NCBI RefSeq assembly: GCF_021341665.1
Contig: NZ_JAJTTH010000006.1
Span: 434,001 to 498,000 of the forward strand
Source of the DNA: Pseudomonas sp. Au-Pse12
Lineage (GTDB): Bacteria; Pseudomonadota; Gammaproteobacteria; Pseudomonadales; Pseudomonadaceae
Direction of reading: 5' to 3'
Length of the DNA: 64,000 nucleotides
The translations under genes were made by a program, and so were the position numbers. Each line of letters starts with the position of its first letter. The stretch's first letter is position 1. This document shows positions 33,663-42,900 of the stretch, in pieces. The notes beneath the pieces are model-generated. The model had not been told where the DNA came from. It made no database searches and saw only the letters and a list, made by a program, of their open reading frames with translations.

Positions 33663-34568
33663 TCACGCCCCCTTGAGGGTCTGGCTGCGCTGGCCATGGA
33701 CGCCCACCGGGACATCGCCCTTGAGGGTCACGCGGCGCACGATGCGGTCCTGGGTGCCGTAATCGTCCACGGCGTAGTGCTGGGTCGAGCGGTTGTCCCA
33801 GATCGCCACGTCGCCGGCGTTCCAGCGCCAGCGCACAGTGTTTTCCAGGCGGGTCACGTGGCTTTGCAGCAGGTTGAACAGGTGCGCCGAATCGGCTTGG
33901 GTATAGCCCTTGATGCGCTTGACGAAGTGCCCCAGCACCAGGCTCTTTTCGCCGCTTTCGGGGTGCACGCGGACGATCGGGTGTTCCGTCTCGAATACGG
34001 TAGAGGTGAAGATTTTGCGGTAGCGCTCCAGCTTCTCCGCCGAGACGTCGGGCTTGGCCCCGGCGTAGTCGTATTCGTTGCTGTGCACCGCCCAGAGTTT
34101 GTCCGCCAGCTCGCGCAGTTCCGCCGGGAGTTCGTTGTAGGCGGTGGCGGTGTTGGCCCACACCGTGTCGCCGCCTGCGGCCGGGGCCACCACCGAACGC
34201 AGGATCGAGGCCTTGGGGTAGGCGTCGACGAAGGTCACATCGGTGTGCCAGGAGTTGGCCCGCTGGCCTTCGGCGCCGTCCAGTTCCAGCAGGTAGCGGG
34301 TGCCGTCGCGCACCGGCACGGTGGGGTGGGCCACCGGCTCGCCCAGCAGGTGGGAGAAGGCTTCCTGGCTCTGGTCGTCGAGGTGGGTCTGGCCACGGAA
34401 GAAGATCACCTTGTACTGCACCAGCGCCTGCTGGATGGCTTCCACGGTGGCGGCGTCGAGGTCGCCGGACAGTTGCACGCCACGGATCTCGGCGCCGATA
34501 CGGCCGGCCACCGGGTGGATCTCAAGGGCATGAACAGCGGGTTTAACGGCTAAGGCGGCATTGCTCAT
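33663..34568 (-). CDS. atsK: Alpha-ketoglutarate-dependent alkylsulfatase dioxygenase AtsK
   Basis: 301 aa, exactly the length of P. putida AtsK. It is an Fe(II) dioxygenase of the TauD family. Iron ligands are H108-x-D110 in SWHTDVTF and the distal His in RSTQHYAVDDYG, with the 2-oxoglutarate-binding Arg in DRIVRRVTL. AtsK cleaves medium-chain alkyl sulfate esters, releasing sulfate and the aldehyde. Start at ATG 34568 fits the AtsK length; 22 codons upstream are not homologous. Divergent from a LysR regulator gene. Expressed under sulfate starvation in known strains. Confidence 0.9.
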   Translation of the reverse strand: MSNAALAVKPAVHALEIHPVAGRIGAEIRGVQLSGDLDAATVEAIQQALVQYKVIFFRGQTHLDDQSQEAFSHLLGEPVAHPTVPVRDGTRYLLELDGAEGQRANSWHTDVTFVDAYPKASILRSVVAPAAGGDTVWANTATAYNELPAELRELADKLWAVHSNEYDYAGAKPDVSAEKLERYRKIFTSTVFETEHPIVRVHPESGEKSLVLGHFVKRIKGYTQADSAHLFNLLQSHVTRLENTVRWRWNAGDVAIWDNRSTQHYAVDDYGTQDRIVRRVTLKGDVPVGVHGQRSQTLKGA

Positions 34569-34751
34569 CAGGTACACCCTCATCGACTGCTTACGGTTGG
34601 AACCGCCGCGAAACAACGCTCTATCTATATTCAATTTAGATCTAATAGATAATTACATGCTTCGTTGACGGAATAAGAGCTTGCATTTAAAACCTCATGC
34701 CTCACTCGTCGCAAATGCCTTCGAGCTATTTTTCGGATGCCGGGAAAGCAT

Positions 34752-35672
34752 ATGGATCTTCGCCAATTGCGTTACTTCATCGCCCTCAATGAACACCGCA
34801 GCTTTGTCCGCGCCGCCGACGCCATGGGCATCACCCAGCCGGCCTTCAGCCGCAGTATCCAGGGCCTGGAACAGGAGTTCGGCTGCGTGCTGGTGGACCG
34901 TGGCAACAAGGACCTGCGCCCCACCCCGGAAGGCCAGGTGGTGCTGCAGCACGCCTTGAGCCTGGTGCAGGGCGCGGCCTTGCTCAGCAGCGAAGTGACC
35001 CAGATGACCAAGCTCGATGCCGGTGAAGTGCGCTTCGGCTGTGGCCCGGCGCCGGCGGTGAAACTGGTGCCCGACGCAGTGGCGCAGTTCAGCAGCGCCC
35101 ACCCGAAGGTGCGCACCTGCTTTGCCGTGGATAACTGGGAAAAGCTCAGCCGCAGCCTGAACCGCGAAGAGATCGAGTTCTTCATCGCCGACATCCGCCA
35201 TTTCGAAGCCGACCCGAACTACCAGACCCAGGCGCTGACGCCCAAGCGCGGGGTGTTCTTCTGCCGCCCCGGGCACCCGCTCTTGGCCAAGGAAAGCCTG
35301 TCCACCAACGACATGTTCGACTATCCCCTGGCCACCACCCTGATCCCCCCGGGGATCCGCAAGCTGCTGGCCAACCTCAGCGGGCGCATCGACTTTTCAC
35401 CGACCATCGAGACCGAGCACTTTCCGGCGCTGGTGAAGATCGTCCGTCAGTCCAATGCCATTGGCGTGGGCACCGCCGAGGCCTTCGCCGAAGACATCGA
35501 GCAGGGGTCGCTGGTGCTGCTGCACTGGCGCAACCTGCCGCAGAACATCGACAGCCTGAACGCCCGCTGCGGCATCGTCAGCCGCAGTGGTTTTCGCCTG
35601 TCGCCGGCGGCGCGCAAGTTGATCGAGGTGCTGGTGGCGGTGGACCAACAGAGCCACGGCATCGCCGTCTAA
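34752..35672 (+). CDS. LysR-family regulator, paralog of the one at 28884
   Basis: 306 aa. N-terminal HTH MDLRQLRYFIALNEHRSFVRAADAMGITQPAFSRSIQGLE and RFGCGPAPAVKLVPDA. Divergent from atsK with 183 bp of AT-rich promoter DNA between. The probable regulator of atsK and maybe of the atsRBCA genes. ATG 34752 keeps the usual MDLRQLRYF start. Confidence 0.9.
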   Translation: MDLRQLRYFIALNEHRSFVRAADAMGITQPAFSRSIQGLEQEFGCVLVDRGNKDLRPTPEGQVVLQHALSLVQGAALLSSEVTQMTKLDAGEVRFGCGPAPAVKLVPDAVAQFSSAHPKVRTCFAVDNWEKLSRSLNREEIEFFIADIRHFEADPNYQTQALTPKRGVFFCRPGHPLLAKESLSTNDMFDYPLATTLIPPGIRKLLANLSGRIDFSPTIETEHFPALVKIVRQSNAIGVGTAEAFAEDIEQGSLVLLHWRNLPQNIDSLNARCGIVSRSGFRLSPAARKLIEVLVAVDQQSHGIAV

Positions 35673-35699
35673 CCCTGCGGCAGGGGTTCAGGAGGGAGG

Positions 35700-36722
35700 T
35701 TACAGGCCGGCGGCGGCGAGTTGCGGGGCGACCCAGGCCTCCACCTTGAACGGCTTGCGGATCAACCGCTCCTTGGCCGCCAGGTCCACCGAGTCCTGCA
35801 GTTTGCCGAGGAACACCGGGTCCAGGGTCGAGGGGAAGATTTCGCTCAGGCGCTGGTCCTTGAGGTCTTCCTGCAGGATCACCGGCGGGTAGCTGGCCAA
35901 GCCTGACACCAGCTGGATGTAGGCGTCCTTGTTGCTGTCCTGGGTCAGCCACTCTACGGCCTGCTGCTGGGCCTTGAGCAGTTTTTCCACGGCCTCGGGG
36001 TGCTCGTCGACAAACTTGCCGGCGCCCACCAGCACGCTCTGCACGCTGCCCGCGCCGCCCAGGTCCTTGGTGCTCAGGGGCAGTTCGGCCAGCCCCTTGC
36101 TGCGCAGGGCCGAGAGCCCGGTGCTGCCCCAGGAAGCGTCGATCTGCTTGGCCGCCAGGGCCGCCACCGCCGCGTTGAAGTCGAGGTTGACCACCTTCAG
36201 GTCCTTCTCGCTCAGGCCCCGGCTGGCCAGGGCCGCGTCGAACGACAGCTGAGTGGCGGTGCCACGGAACACCGCCACGCGCTTGCCCTTGAGGTCTTCC
36301 AGGGTCTTGATCCCCGAGCCCGGCACCACCCCCAGGTAATGCTTGACCCCACGGGCCGAGGCGCTGAGCAAACGTGTATCCAGGCCGTTGGACTTGCCGA
36401 TGATGGCCGCCAGGTCGCCGAGATAGGCCAGGTCCACCTGGCCGTTGGCGAAGGCTTCGTTGATCACCGGCCCGGCGCCCTTGAAGAAATTCCACTGGAT
36501 CTGAATGCCCTGGTCGGCAAAGGCCTTTTCAAAGATCTGTTGCTGGCGCAGCACATCCACCACCCCGCCACCGCTGTGCTGGGTGCCGGCGCTAAGGTCG
36601 GGCACGGCGATGCGGATTGCCTTGAGCTCGGCGGCCTGGGCCAGCAGCGGCAGGCAGCCCAGGAGCCCCGCCAGGGCCGGCGCGGCGAACAGGCTGATCA
36701 CGCGTTTGAAGGGAAGGTTCAT
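35700..36722 (-). CDS. atsR: Sulfate-ester ABC transporter substrate-binding protein AtsR
   Basis: 340 aa periplasmic binding protein of the SsuA/TauA class. Signal peptide MNLPFKRVISLFAAPALAGLLGCLPLLAQA, cut before AEL. The core has IRIAVPDLSAGTQHSGGGVVDVLRQQQIFEKAF and GQVDLAYLGDLAAIIGKSNG. Divergent from atsB-atsC-atsA, with an element-rich 331-bp spacer. Binds sulfate esters by family and context. ATG 36722 begins the signal peptide; the longer frame does not. Confidence 0.87.
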   Translation of the reverse strand: MNLPFKRVISLFAAPALAGLLGCLPLLAQAAELKAIRIAVPDLSAGTQHSGGGVVDVLRQQQIFEKAFADQGIQIQWNFFKGAGPVINEAFANGQVDLAYLGDLAAIIGKSNGLDTRLLSASARGVKHYLGVVPGSGIKTLEDLKGKRVAVFRGTATQLSFDAALASRGLSEKDLKVVNLDFNAAVAALAAKQIDASWGSTGLSALRSKGLAELPLSTKDLGGAGSVQSVLVGAGKFVDEHPEAVEKLLKAQQQAVEWLTQDSNKDAYIQLVSGLASYPPVILQEDLKDQRLSEIFPSTLDPVFLGKLQDSVDLAAKERLIRKPFKVEAWVAPQLAAAGL

Positions 36723-36856
36723 GGGTGTGGCTCCTGCTGACAAAGGCTGTGAGGAGCAGAAGGTAGGCACGGAATCGATCAGCATTTAAATACTATAAAT
36801 TCACATTTTAATAACCATATTGAATAAACCAGCGGCCACGGGCGTCCCCCGGGGAC

Positions 36857-36978
36857 ATGCATGAAATGCATGAAAAATATTCTTCAAATGCATTGGATGC
36901 GTGCCTTCGAGAAGCCTTAAATGGCTTTTCTTATCTCCGAATAGAATCGATAAGAACATTAATAGAATTTAAATGCAT
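36857..36978. promoter_or_regulatory. ats promoter region with four ATGCAT sites
   Basis: ATGCAT at 36857, 36866, 36888 and 36973 in the divergent atsR/atsB spacer. The 36866-36891 part matches 31734-31759, as described there. AT-rich tracts at 36785-36830 and 36941-36980 are promoter-like. ATGCAT is otherwise rare in such GC-rich DNA. Confidence 0.6.
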
Positions 36979-37053
36979 ATTCCGTAGGCGCCGGCAAGCC
37001 AGCTCCTGCGGCCTCGACCCCTGCCATGCAGAACCCGACGACGGAGGTCATCC

Positions 37054-38649
37054 ATGGCCCGTGTTTCCCTGCTCAGCCTGCCCCTGGCGGCACCGTCCAA
37101 CGGACGCCCGGGCTGGCCCGCGATCCATCAGCGCCTGCTGCCCTGGCTGCTGCCCCTGAGCCTGTTCGCCCTGTGGTGGCTGGCCAGCCGCAACCTGTGG
37201 ATGAGCGAGCAGATCCTGCCGGCCCCGGCGCTGGTCTGGAGCAGCGCCCTGGAGCTGGCCCATGGCGAGCTGTGGAGCCACCTGGCGATCAGCCTGCAAC
37301 GGCTGTTCTGGGGCCTGCTGGCGGGGATCGCCGCCGGTACCCTGCTCGGCGGCGCGCTGGGCTTCAGCCGGCGCCTGGAGCGCCTGGTGTTCCCCACGTT
37401 CGGCGCCCTGTCGCAGATCCCGACCCTGGCCTGGATTCCGCTGTTCATGGTGTTTTTCGGCATCGGTGAAGTGCTCAAGCTGGTGGTGCTGATCAAGGCC
37501 GTGGTGGTCCCGGTGACCCTGCACACCCTGGTGGGCGTACGCGATGCCCAGCCCAAGCTGCGGGAAGCCGCCGCCGTGCTGCGCCTACCGCCAGCGCTGC
37601 TGGTGCGGCGCCTGGTGCTGCCCGCCGCGCTGCCGGCCTTCATGGCCGGGGTGCGCCTGGCCCTGGCCACTGGCTGGACCTCGCTGCTGGCGGTGGAGCT
37701 GCTGGCCTCCAGTGAAGGCATCGGCTACCTGATGGTCTGGGCGCGGCAGCTGTTCATGCTGGACATCGTCTTCGTGTGCATCCTGGTGATCGGCCTGCTC
37801 GGGGTGTGCATGGACCGTGGCATCGGCTGGCTCGACCGCACGCTGGTGCAGTGGCCGCATCCGGCCACCGCCGAGTTCCGCCGCGGCCCGCGCTACCAGG
37901 GCTGGCAGCGCCTGCAACCCTGGCTGCTGCCGCTGGCGCTGCTGGCCCTGTGGCAGGTGGCAAGCGACCAGCAGTGGGTCGACCCGAACATTCTGCCCAG
38001 CCCCCTGGCGGTGCTGGCCACCACGTTCGAGGGCCTGTCGGACGGCACCTTGCTGGGCGGCATGGGCCTGAGCCTGGGGCGCACCCTCGGCGGCCTGCTG
38101 CTGGGCGGCGGGCTGGGCTTGGCCTTTGGCCTGCTGCTGGGCCTGTCGCGGCTCAGCGAGCGGCTGCTGGGGCCGACCCTGGCCGCCATCCGCCAGATCG
38201 CCATTTTCGCCTGGGTGCCGCTGCTCACCGCCTGGTTCGGCCTGGGGGAGCTGGCCAAGTGGGTGTTCGTCGCCCTGGCGGCGTTCTTCCCGCTGTTCAT
38301 CGCCACCCAGCGCAGCGTCGCCCAGCTGTCGCCGCAACTGGCGGAGGCCGCCCAGGTGTTGCGCCTGAACCTCTGGCAACGCCTGCGCCGGCTGGTGCTG
38401 CCGGGCGCCGCGCCGGGGATGTTCGCCGGCCTGCGCATCAGCCTGATCTACGCCTGGCTGGGCACCATTGGCGCGGAATACTTCATGCCGTCCAACGGCG
38501 GCATCGGCAGCCAGATGATCAGCGCCCAGCAACTGCTGCGCATGGACCTGATCATGGCCGGCATGCTCCTGGTGGGCCTTACCGGGGCCCTGCTCAACCT
38601 CATCGGGCAACAGCTCGAACGTCGCGCCACCCGCTGGAGACACGCATGA
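37054..38649 (+). CDS. atsB: Fused double-domain ABC permease AtsB
   Basis: 531 aa formed of two SsuC-like permease domains in one chain, about 12 membrane segments. The domain 1 EAA region is LREAAAVLRLPPALLVRRLVLPAALPAF; the domain 2 equivalent is LAEAAQVLRLNLWQRLRRLVLPGAAPGM. A GGAGG site precedes ATG 37054. The usual organisation in this class is two separate subunits. P. aeruginosa PA0185 may share the fusion. Overlaps atsC by ATGA. Confidence 0.9.
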   Translation: MARVSLLSLPLAAPSNGRPGWPAIHQRLLPWLLPLSLFALWWLASRNLWMSEQILPAPALVWSSALELAHGELWSHLAISLQRLFWGLLAGIAAGTLLGGALGFSRRLERLVFPTFGALSQIPTLAWIPLFMVFFGIGEVLKLVVLIKAVVVPVTLHTLVGVRDAQPKLREAAAVLRLPPALLVRRLVLPAALPAFMAGVRLALATGWTSLLAVELLASSEGIGYLMVWARQLFMLDIVFVCILVIGLLGVCMDRGIGWLDRTLVQWPHPATAEFRRGPRYQGWQRLQPWLLPLALLALWQVASDQQWVDPNILPSPLAVLATTFEGLSDGTLLGGMGLSLGRTLGGLLLGGGLGLAFGLLLGLSRLSERLLGPTLAAIRQIAIFAWVPLLTAWFGLGELAKWVFVALAAFFPLFIATQRSVAQLSPQLAEAAQVLRLNLWQRLRRLVLPGAAPGMFAGLRISLIYAWLGTIGAEYFMPSNGGIGSQMISAQQLLRMDLIMAGMLLVGLTGALLNLIGQQLERRATRWRHA

Positions 38650-39461
38650 ACGCACCCCTGGTCAGTTTCAATCACGTGGGCAAGACCTTCGCCGTCGCCG
38701 GTGGCGAGGTGGAGGCGATCCGCGAATTCAACCTGGACATCGCCGAGGGCGAATTCGTCGCCATTGTCGGTTCCAGCGGCTGCGGCAAGTCCACCCTGCT
38801 GCGCCTGCTGATCGGCCTGGACACCGAATTTCGCGGCGAGATCCGGGTCGACGGCCAAGCCGTCAGCGGCATCGGCAGCGAGCGCGGCATCGTGTTCCAG
38901 GAGCACCGCTTGTTCCCCTGGCTGACCGTGGCCGAGAACATCGGCCTGGGCCTGGTCAACGAACCCCTGAGCGCCGCCGAGCGCCAGCGGCGGATCGACG
39001 ACTTCATCGAGCTGGTAGGCCTCAAGGACTTCGCCCGGGCCTATCCCCATCAGCTGTCCGGCGGCATGGCGCAGCGGGTGGCCATCGCCCGCGGGCTGGT
39101 GGCCAGCCCGCGGATCCTGCTGCTGGACGAGCCCTTCGGCGCCCTCGACGCCCTGACCCGCCAGCAGATGCAGGACGAGCTGCTGGCGATCCGCGAGCGG
39201 GCCAGGATCACCACGGTGCTGGTGACCCACGATGTCGAGGAAGCGATCTTCCTCGCCGACCGGGTGGTGGTGATGGAGCCGCGCCCGGGCCGCATCAAGC
39301 GCGTGGTCGAGGTGGCCCTGCCGCACCCGCGCCAGCGCAGCGCTTTCGACTTCCACCAACTGCGTGAAGAACTGCTCCACGAACTGACCAGCGATGATCA
39401 CTACCAGGCGCCGCAGCCGGTGCAGATCCGCGACCTGCCCTTGACCTTCATTGCTTGCTGA
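38646..39461 (+). CDS. atsC: Sulfate-ester ABC transporter ATP-binding protein AtsC
   Basis: 271-aa ATPase of the SsuB/TauB class. Walker A GSSGCGKST, Q-loop IVFQEHRLFPWLTVAEN, signature LSGGMAQRVAIARG, Walker B ILLLDEPFGALD and switch VTHD. It starts at ATG 38646 overlapping the permease stop. Supplies energy to the AtsB permease with AtsR. Confidence 0.92.
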   Translation: MNAPLVSFNHVGKTFAVAGGEVEAIREFNLDIAEGEFVAIVGSSGCGKSTLLRLLIGLDTEFRGEIRVDGQAVSGIGSERGIVFQEHRLFPWLTVAENIGLGLVNEPLSAAERQRRIDDFIELVGLKDFARAYPHQLSGGMAQRVAIARGLVASPRILLLDEPFGALDALTRQQMQDELLAIRERARITTVLVTHDVEEAIFLADRVVVMEPRPGRIKRVVEVALPHPRQRSAFDFHQLREELLHELTSDDHYQAPQPVQIRDLPLTFIAC

Positions 39462-39475
39462 ACAGGAGTGACGCG

Positions 39476-41086
39476 ATGCCGCAACGTCCCAACTTTCTGG
39501 TGCTCCTGGCCGACGACCTGGGCTTCTCCGACCTCGGCGCCTTTGGTGGCGAGATCGCCACGCCGAACCTCGATGCCCTGGCCTTCAACGGACTGCGCCT
39601 GACCGATTTCCACACCGCCCCGACCTGTTCGCCGACCCGCTCCATGCTGCTCACCGGCACCGACCACCACATTGCCGGGATCGGCACCATGGCCGAGGCC
39701 CTGACCCCCGAACTGATCGGCAAGCCGGGCTACGAGGGTTACCTCAACGACCGCGTGGTGGCCCTGCCGGAGCTGCTGCGCGAAGCCGGCTACCAGACCC
39801 TGATGAGCGGCAAGTGGCACCTGGGGCTGACCGCCGAGCGCGCGCCCCATGCCCGGGGTTTCGAGCGTTCGTTCTCGCTGCTGCCGGGGGCGGCCAACCA
39901 CTACGCCTTCGAGCCGACCTACGACGAACACACCCCCGGGTTGCTGAAATCCACCCCGGCGCTGTACATCGAGGACGACCGTTTCATCGACGAACTGCCG
40001 GCGGATTTCTATTCCTCCGACGCCTTCGGCGACAAGCTCTTGCAGTACCTGAAGGAGCGCGACCAGAGCCGGCCGTTCTTCGCCTACCTGCCGTTCTCGG
40101 CGCCGCACTGGCCGCTGCAGGCCCCCGAGGAAATCGTCGCCAAGTACCGCGGCCGCTATGACGCCGGCCCCGAGGTGCTGCGCCGCGAGCGCCTGGAAAA
40201 ACTCAAGGCCCTGGGCCTGATCGATGCAGCGATAGAGCCTCATCCGCTGATCAACCTGAACGCCGAGTGGGATGCCCTGAGCGATGAACAGCGGCAAGTG
40301 TCGGCGCGGGCCATGGAGGTGTATGCGGCGATGGTCGAGCGCATGGACTGGAACATCGGCCGGGTGGTGGACTACCTGCGCCAGCAGGGCCAGCTGGACA
40401 ACACCCTGATCCTGTTCATGTCCGACAACGGCGCCGAAGGCGCGCTGCTGGAAGCCTTTCCCAAGTTCGGCCCGGAGCTTTTGACCTACCTCAACCAGCA
40501 CTACGACAACCGCCTGGAGAACATCGGCCGGGCCAACTCCTACGTCTGGTACGGCCCGGCCTGGGCCCAGGCGGCCACCGCGCCGTCGCGGCTGTTCAAG
40601 GCCTTCACCACCCAAGGCGGGATTCGCGTACCGGCGCTGCTGCATTACCCGCAACTGCCGCTCAAGGGGCAGATCAGCCACGGCTTCGGCACGGTGATGG
40701 ACATCACCCCGACCCTGCTCGACCTGGCTGGCGTGCGCCACCCCGGCAAGCGCTGGCGCGGGCGCGATGTGGCGCCGCTGCGGGGCAAGTCCTGGCTGGG
40801 CTTTCTCTCCGGTGAAACCGCCCAGGTGCATGACCAGCACACGGTGACCGGCTGGGAGCTGTTCGGCCGCCGTGCGATTCGCCAGGGCCAATGGAAAGCG
40901 GTGTACATCCCCGGCCCCGTGGGCCCGGCGACCTGGCAGCTGTACGACCTGGGCCGCGACCCGGGGGAGATTCACGACCTGGCCCAGAGCCAGCCGGACA
41001 AACTGCGCACCCTGCTGGAGGAATGGCAGCGCTACGTGGATGAAACCGGGGTGATCCTCAGCGAATCGCCGTTCCAGCCGGATTGA
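39476..41086 (+). CDS. atsA: Arylsulfatase AtsA
   Basis: 536 aa, the same length as P. aeruginosa AtsA and recognisable along its whole sequence. Metal-binding NFLVLLADDLGFSD is at the start. The activation motif CSPTR (Cys51 to formylglycine) lies in TAPTCSPTRSMLLTG. Metal-binding LFMSDNGAEG and GKWHLGL are intact. Releases sulfate from aryl sulfate esters. Cytoplasmic, no signal peptide, consistent with import by AtsRBC. AGGAG at good spacing. Induced by sulfate limitation in P. aeruginosa. Confidence 0.96.
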   Translation: MPQRPNFLVLLADDLGFSDLGAFGGEIATPNLDALAFNGLRLTDFHTAPTCSPTRSMLLTGTDHHIAGIGTMAEALTPELIGKPGYEGYLNDRVVALPELLREAGYQTLMSGKWHLGLTAERAPHARGFERSFSLLPGAANHYAFEPTYDEHTPGLLKSTPALYIEDDRFIDELPADFYSSDAFGDKLLQYLKERDQSRPFFAYLPFSAPHWPLQAPEEIVAKYRGRYDAGPEVLRRERLEKLKALGLIDAAIEPHPLINLNAEWDALSDEQRQVSARAMEVYAAMVERMDWNIGRVVDYLRQQGQLDNTLILFMSDNGAEGALLEAFPKFGPELLTYLNQHYDNRLENIGRANSYVWYGPAWAQAATAPSRLFKAFTTQGGIRVPALLHYPQLPLKGQISHGFGTVMDITPTLLDLAGVRHPGKRWRGRDVAPLRGKSWLGFLSGETAQVHDQHTVTGWELFGRRAIRQGQWKAVYIPGPVGPATWQLYDLGRDPGEIHDLAQSQPDKLRTLLEEWQRYVDETGVILSESPFQPD

Positions 41087-41089
41087 CCC

Positions 41090-41157
41090 TGTGGGAACCG
41101 GCTTGTCTAGAAACCGGCACCTGGAGGAGCCCGCTTGTGGAGGAGCGGGCTGTGCCA
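41090..41157. repeat. GTGGGAACCGGCTTG-type REP cluster
   Basis: Imperfect repeated and inverted pieces of the ACCGGCTTG / CCCGCTTGTGG type between convergent genes. Similar words occur at 36985-37012, 43912-43940, 48675-48703, 52877-52962 and 59070-59144. Confidence 0.5.
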
Positions 41158-41168
41158 TGGCGCAGGCT

Positions 41169-41615
41169 TCAGCCTCGGGTGATGGTGCAGGCCGGGGTTG
41201 TCGGCAGCTCCTTGACCACCACGTAATGCCCAGCCCGGTTTTTCTTGACCAGCAACGACGAAGCGAACAAGTAGCTGCCGTGCAGGTTCTGGTCGACAAA
41301 ACAGATGGTGGTGCCCTGGCTCCCCCGCGCCATCACCCTGACGCTGTAGATCCAGCTTTGTTCTTCGTCCATCGCGCTGTAGCCGCCCTCGGCGCCTGCA
41401 TCCTTCTCGTAGACCCGATAGGGCGTCTGGCCCAGCGTGGTGCCGTCCGGGTAGTGCTTCGGCCTCAAGGAATTGCGAAAACCGTTCACTTCCAGATGCT
41501 TCAAGATACTCAGCGCCAGCGCCTCGTCGCTGCCACCCGCCACCGAGCCGGCCAGCGACACGCTGCCCACACTCATCAAGGCACCGGCGATCACTAGCCT
41601 TAACGCACTGTTCAT
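41169..41615 (-). CDS. Unrecognised exported protein
   Basis: 148 aa. Signal peptide MNSALRLVIAGALMSVGSVSLA, then SVAGGSDEALALSILKHLEV. Two Cys (TTICFVDQ, PACTITRG) may pair. The IYSVRVMARGSQGTTICFVDQNLHGSYLFAS segment looks beta-stranded. No family recognised. Convergent with atsA and probably not part of the ats operon. Confidence 0.7.
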   Translation of the reverse strand: MNSALRLVIAGALMSVGSVSLAGSVAGGSDEALALSILKHLEVNGFRNSLRPKHYPDGTTLGQTPYRVYEKDAGAEGGYSAMDEEQSWIYSVRVMARGSQGTTICFVDQNLHGSYLFASSLLVKKNRAGHYVVVKELPTTPACTITRG

Positions 41616-41727
41616 ACCCTCTCCCTTCGATGCCCATCCACGGGCACCGGGCTGTTCCCGGTGCCGCGTTACCTTGGCTTAACGTTATCGATCCTTGGAT
41701 ATTTAACCAGAAAGAAGGCCGCCCCCC

Positions 41728-42801
41728 TCAAGCCCGGGCGTTATGCGCCGGTTGCGTCGCCACCCGCTCCTGGGGATGAAAACGATTGGCCCGGGCAAAG
41801 GTGCCGAAATCGTTGAAGCGCACGCCCATCTCGGCCATCACGTTATGCGCCACCGGCGCCGTCATCTGGCGGATGTAGAAGGGTTCCTTGACCACGAAAT
41901 GGTGGATGCCATGGGTGCTGCCGAAGTTGCAGCAGAAGGCCTGCAACGGCCACATCCACCAGGGGTTGAGCACCTGGGTCTGCTGGATCACGTTGCCCGG
42001 TTCGATATCGCCGTAGTAGTGCATGTTGGAGCTGACGAAGTGCAGGCAGAAGGTGCGCAGCACGTTGGGGCCGATGATCACCACCACGGCGATATCGATG
42101 CCGTGCATCAGTGCCAAGGTGTCCTGTGACCACTGGATCGGGCTGCCGAGCCACGCGGCGACGCCGTTGGCCCCATGAAAACCGAGGAACAGGTACCAGG
42201 CGCCCCAGTGCAGCAGGGCCAGCGGCGCGTACACCGCCAGGGTACGGCCGAGGATGCCCAGCTTGCGCTTGGCCCCCGGCGCCCGCAGCAGGCGGATGAA
42301 GGCCGCCATCATGTTGTCCCCGACCATCAGCAGCCGGGCGATGCCCCAGGGCTCGCCGTTGGTGATCGCACGCTCTTCGATATCGCTCTCGCTGCCGGAA
42401 ACCTTGTGGTGATTCAGGTGCAGATGGCGCCGCACCCAGGGGTTGATGGTGCTCGGCCGCGCCAGCCAGACCAGCGCCAGCATCAGGTTGTGGGGCAGGC
42501 GCTGCTTGCGAAAGTACATGCTGTGGATCAGGTCGTGTTCCAGCTCGTGGGTCAGCGAGGCGAAGAACGCGTTGAGCAGCAGGCACGCCCACCAGGCCAG
42601 GTAGCCACCGACATAGAGCGCCGCTGACCCCAGCATCCCGGACAGGGCAAAGACCAGGATCCCCGCACCCAGGGCGTCCTGATGCCGCAGCAAGGGGAAG
42701 CGCCGGCGCAGTTCATCGCCCCGGGCCAGAACCACCTGGCGAATGTGCGCCGCCCGCTGTTGTGCGTTCATCCGCTCGGGGCTTGCAGAAATACCCTGCA
42801 T
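41728..42801 (-). CDS. Membrane fatty-acid desaturase / hydroxylase-family protein
   Basis: 357 aa, four or more membrane helices, with the three His boxes of the desaturase superfamily: HELEHD, HLNHH (in RHLHLNHHKVSG) and GIHH (in THGIHHFVV). It differs from DesA-type sequences (56663-57847). Substrate unknown; lipids or alkanes are possible. GGATGG upstream of ATG 42801 supports that start (an in-frame ATG follows at 42771). Divergent from an AraC regulator, which likely controls it. Confidence 0.85.
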   Translation of the reverse strand: MQGISASPERMNAQQRAAHIRQVVLARGDELRRRFPLLRHQDALGAGILVFALSGMLGSAALYVGGYLAWWACLLLNAFFASLTHELEHDLIHSMYFRKQRLPHNLMLALVWLARPSTINPWVRRHLHLNHHKVSGSESDIEERAITNGEPWGIARLLMVGDNMMAAFIRLLRAPGAKRKLGILGRTLAVYAPLALLHWGAWYLFLGFHGANGVAAWLGSPIQWSQDTLALMHGIDIAVVVIIGPNVLRTFCLHFVSSNMHYYGDIEPGNVIQQTQVLNPWWMWPLQAFCCNFGSTHGIHHFVVKEPFYIRQMTAPVAHNVMAEMGVRFNDFGTFARANRFHPQERVATQPAHNARA

Positions 42802-42900
42802 GATTCCATCCTCTGGTCAGTGATGTGTGCATCCTGCCCCGAGCCCCGGCTCCGGGCGCTAGCCGTAAACGCCAACCTGTTGACCGGACGCGCCAATCGC

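Noticed and set aside
34681..34751. Upstream start for the LysR gene at 34737
   Set aside because: Homologous LysR proteins begin at MDLRQLRYF (34752); the earlier start adds five unconserved residues.
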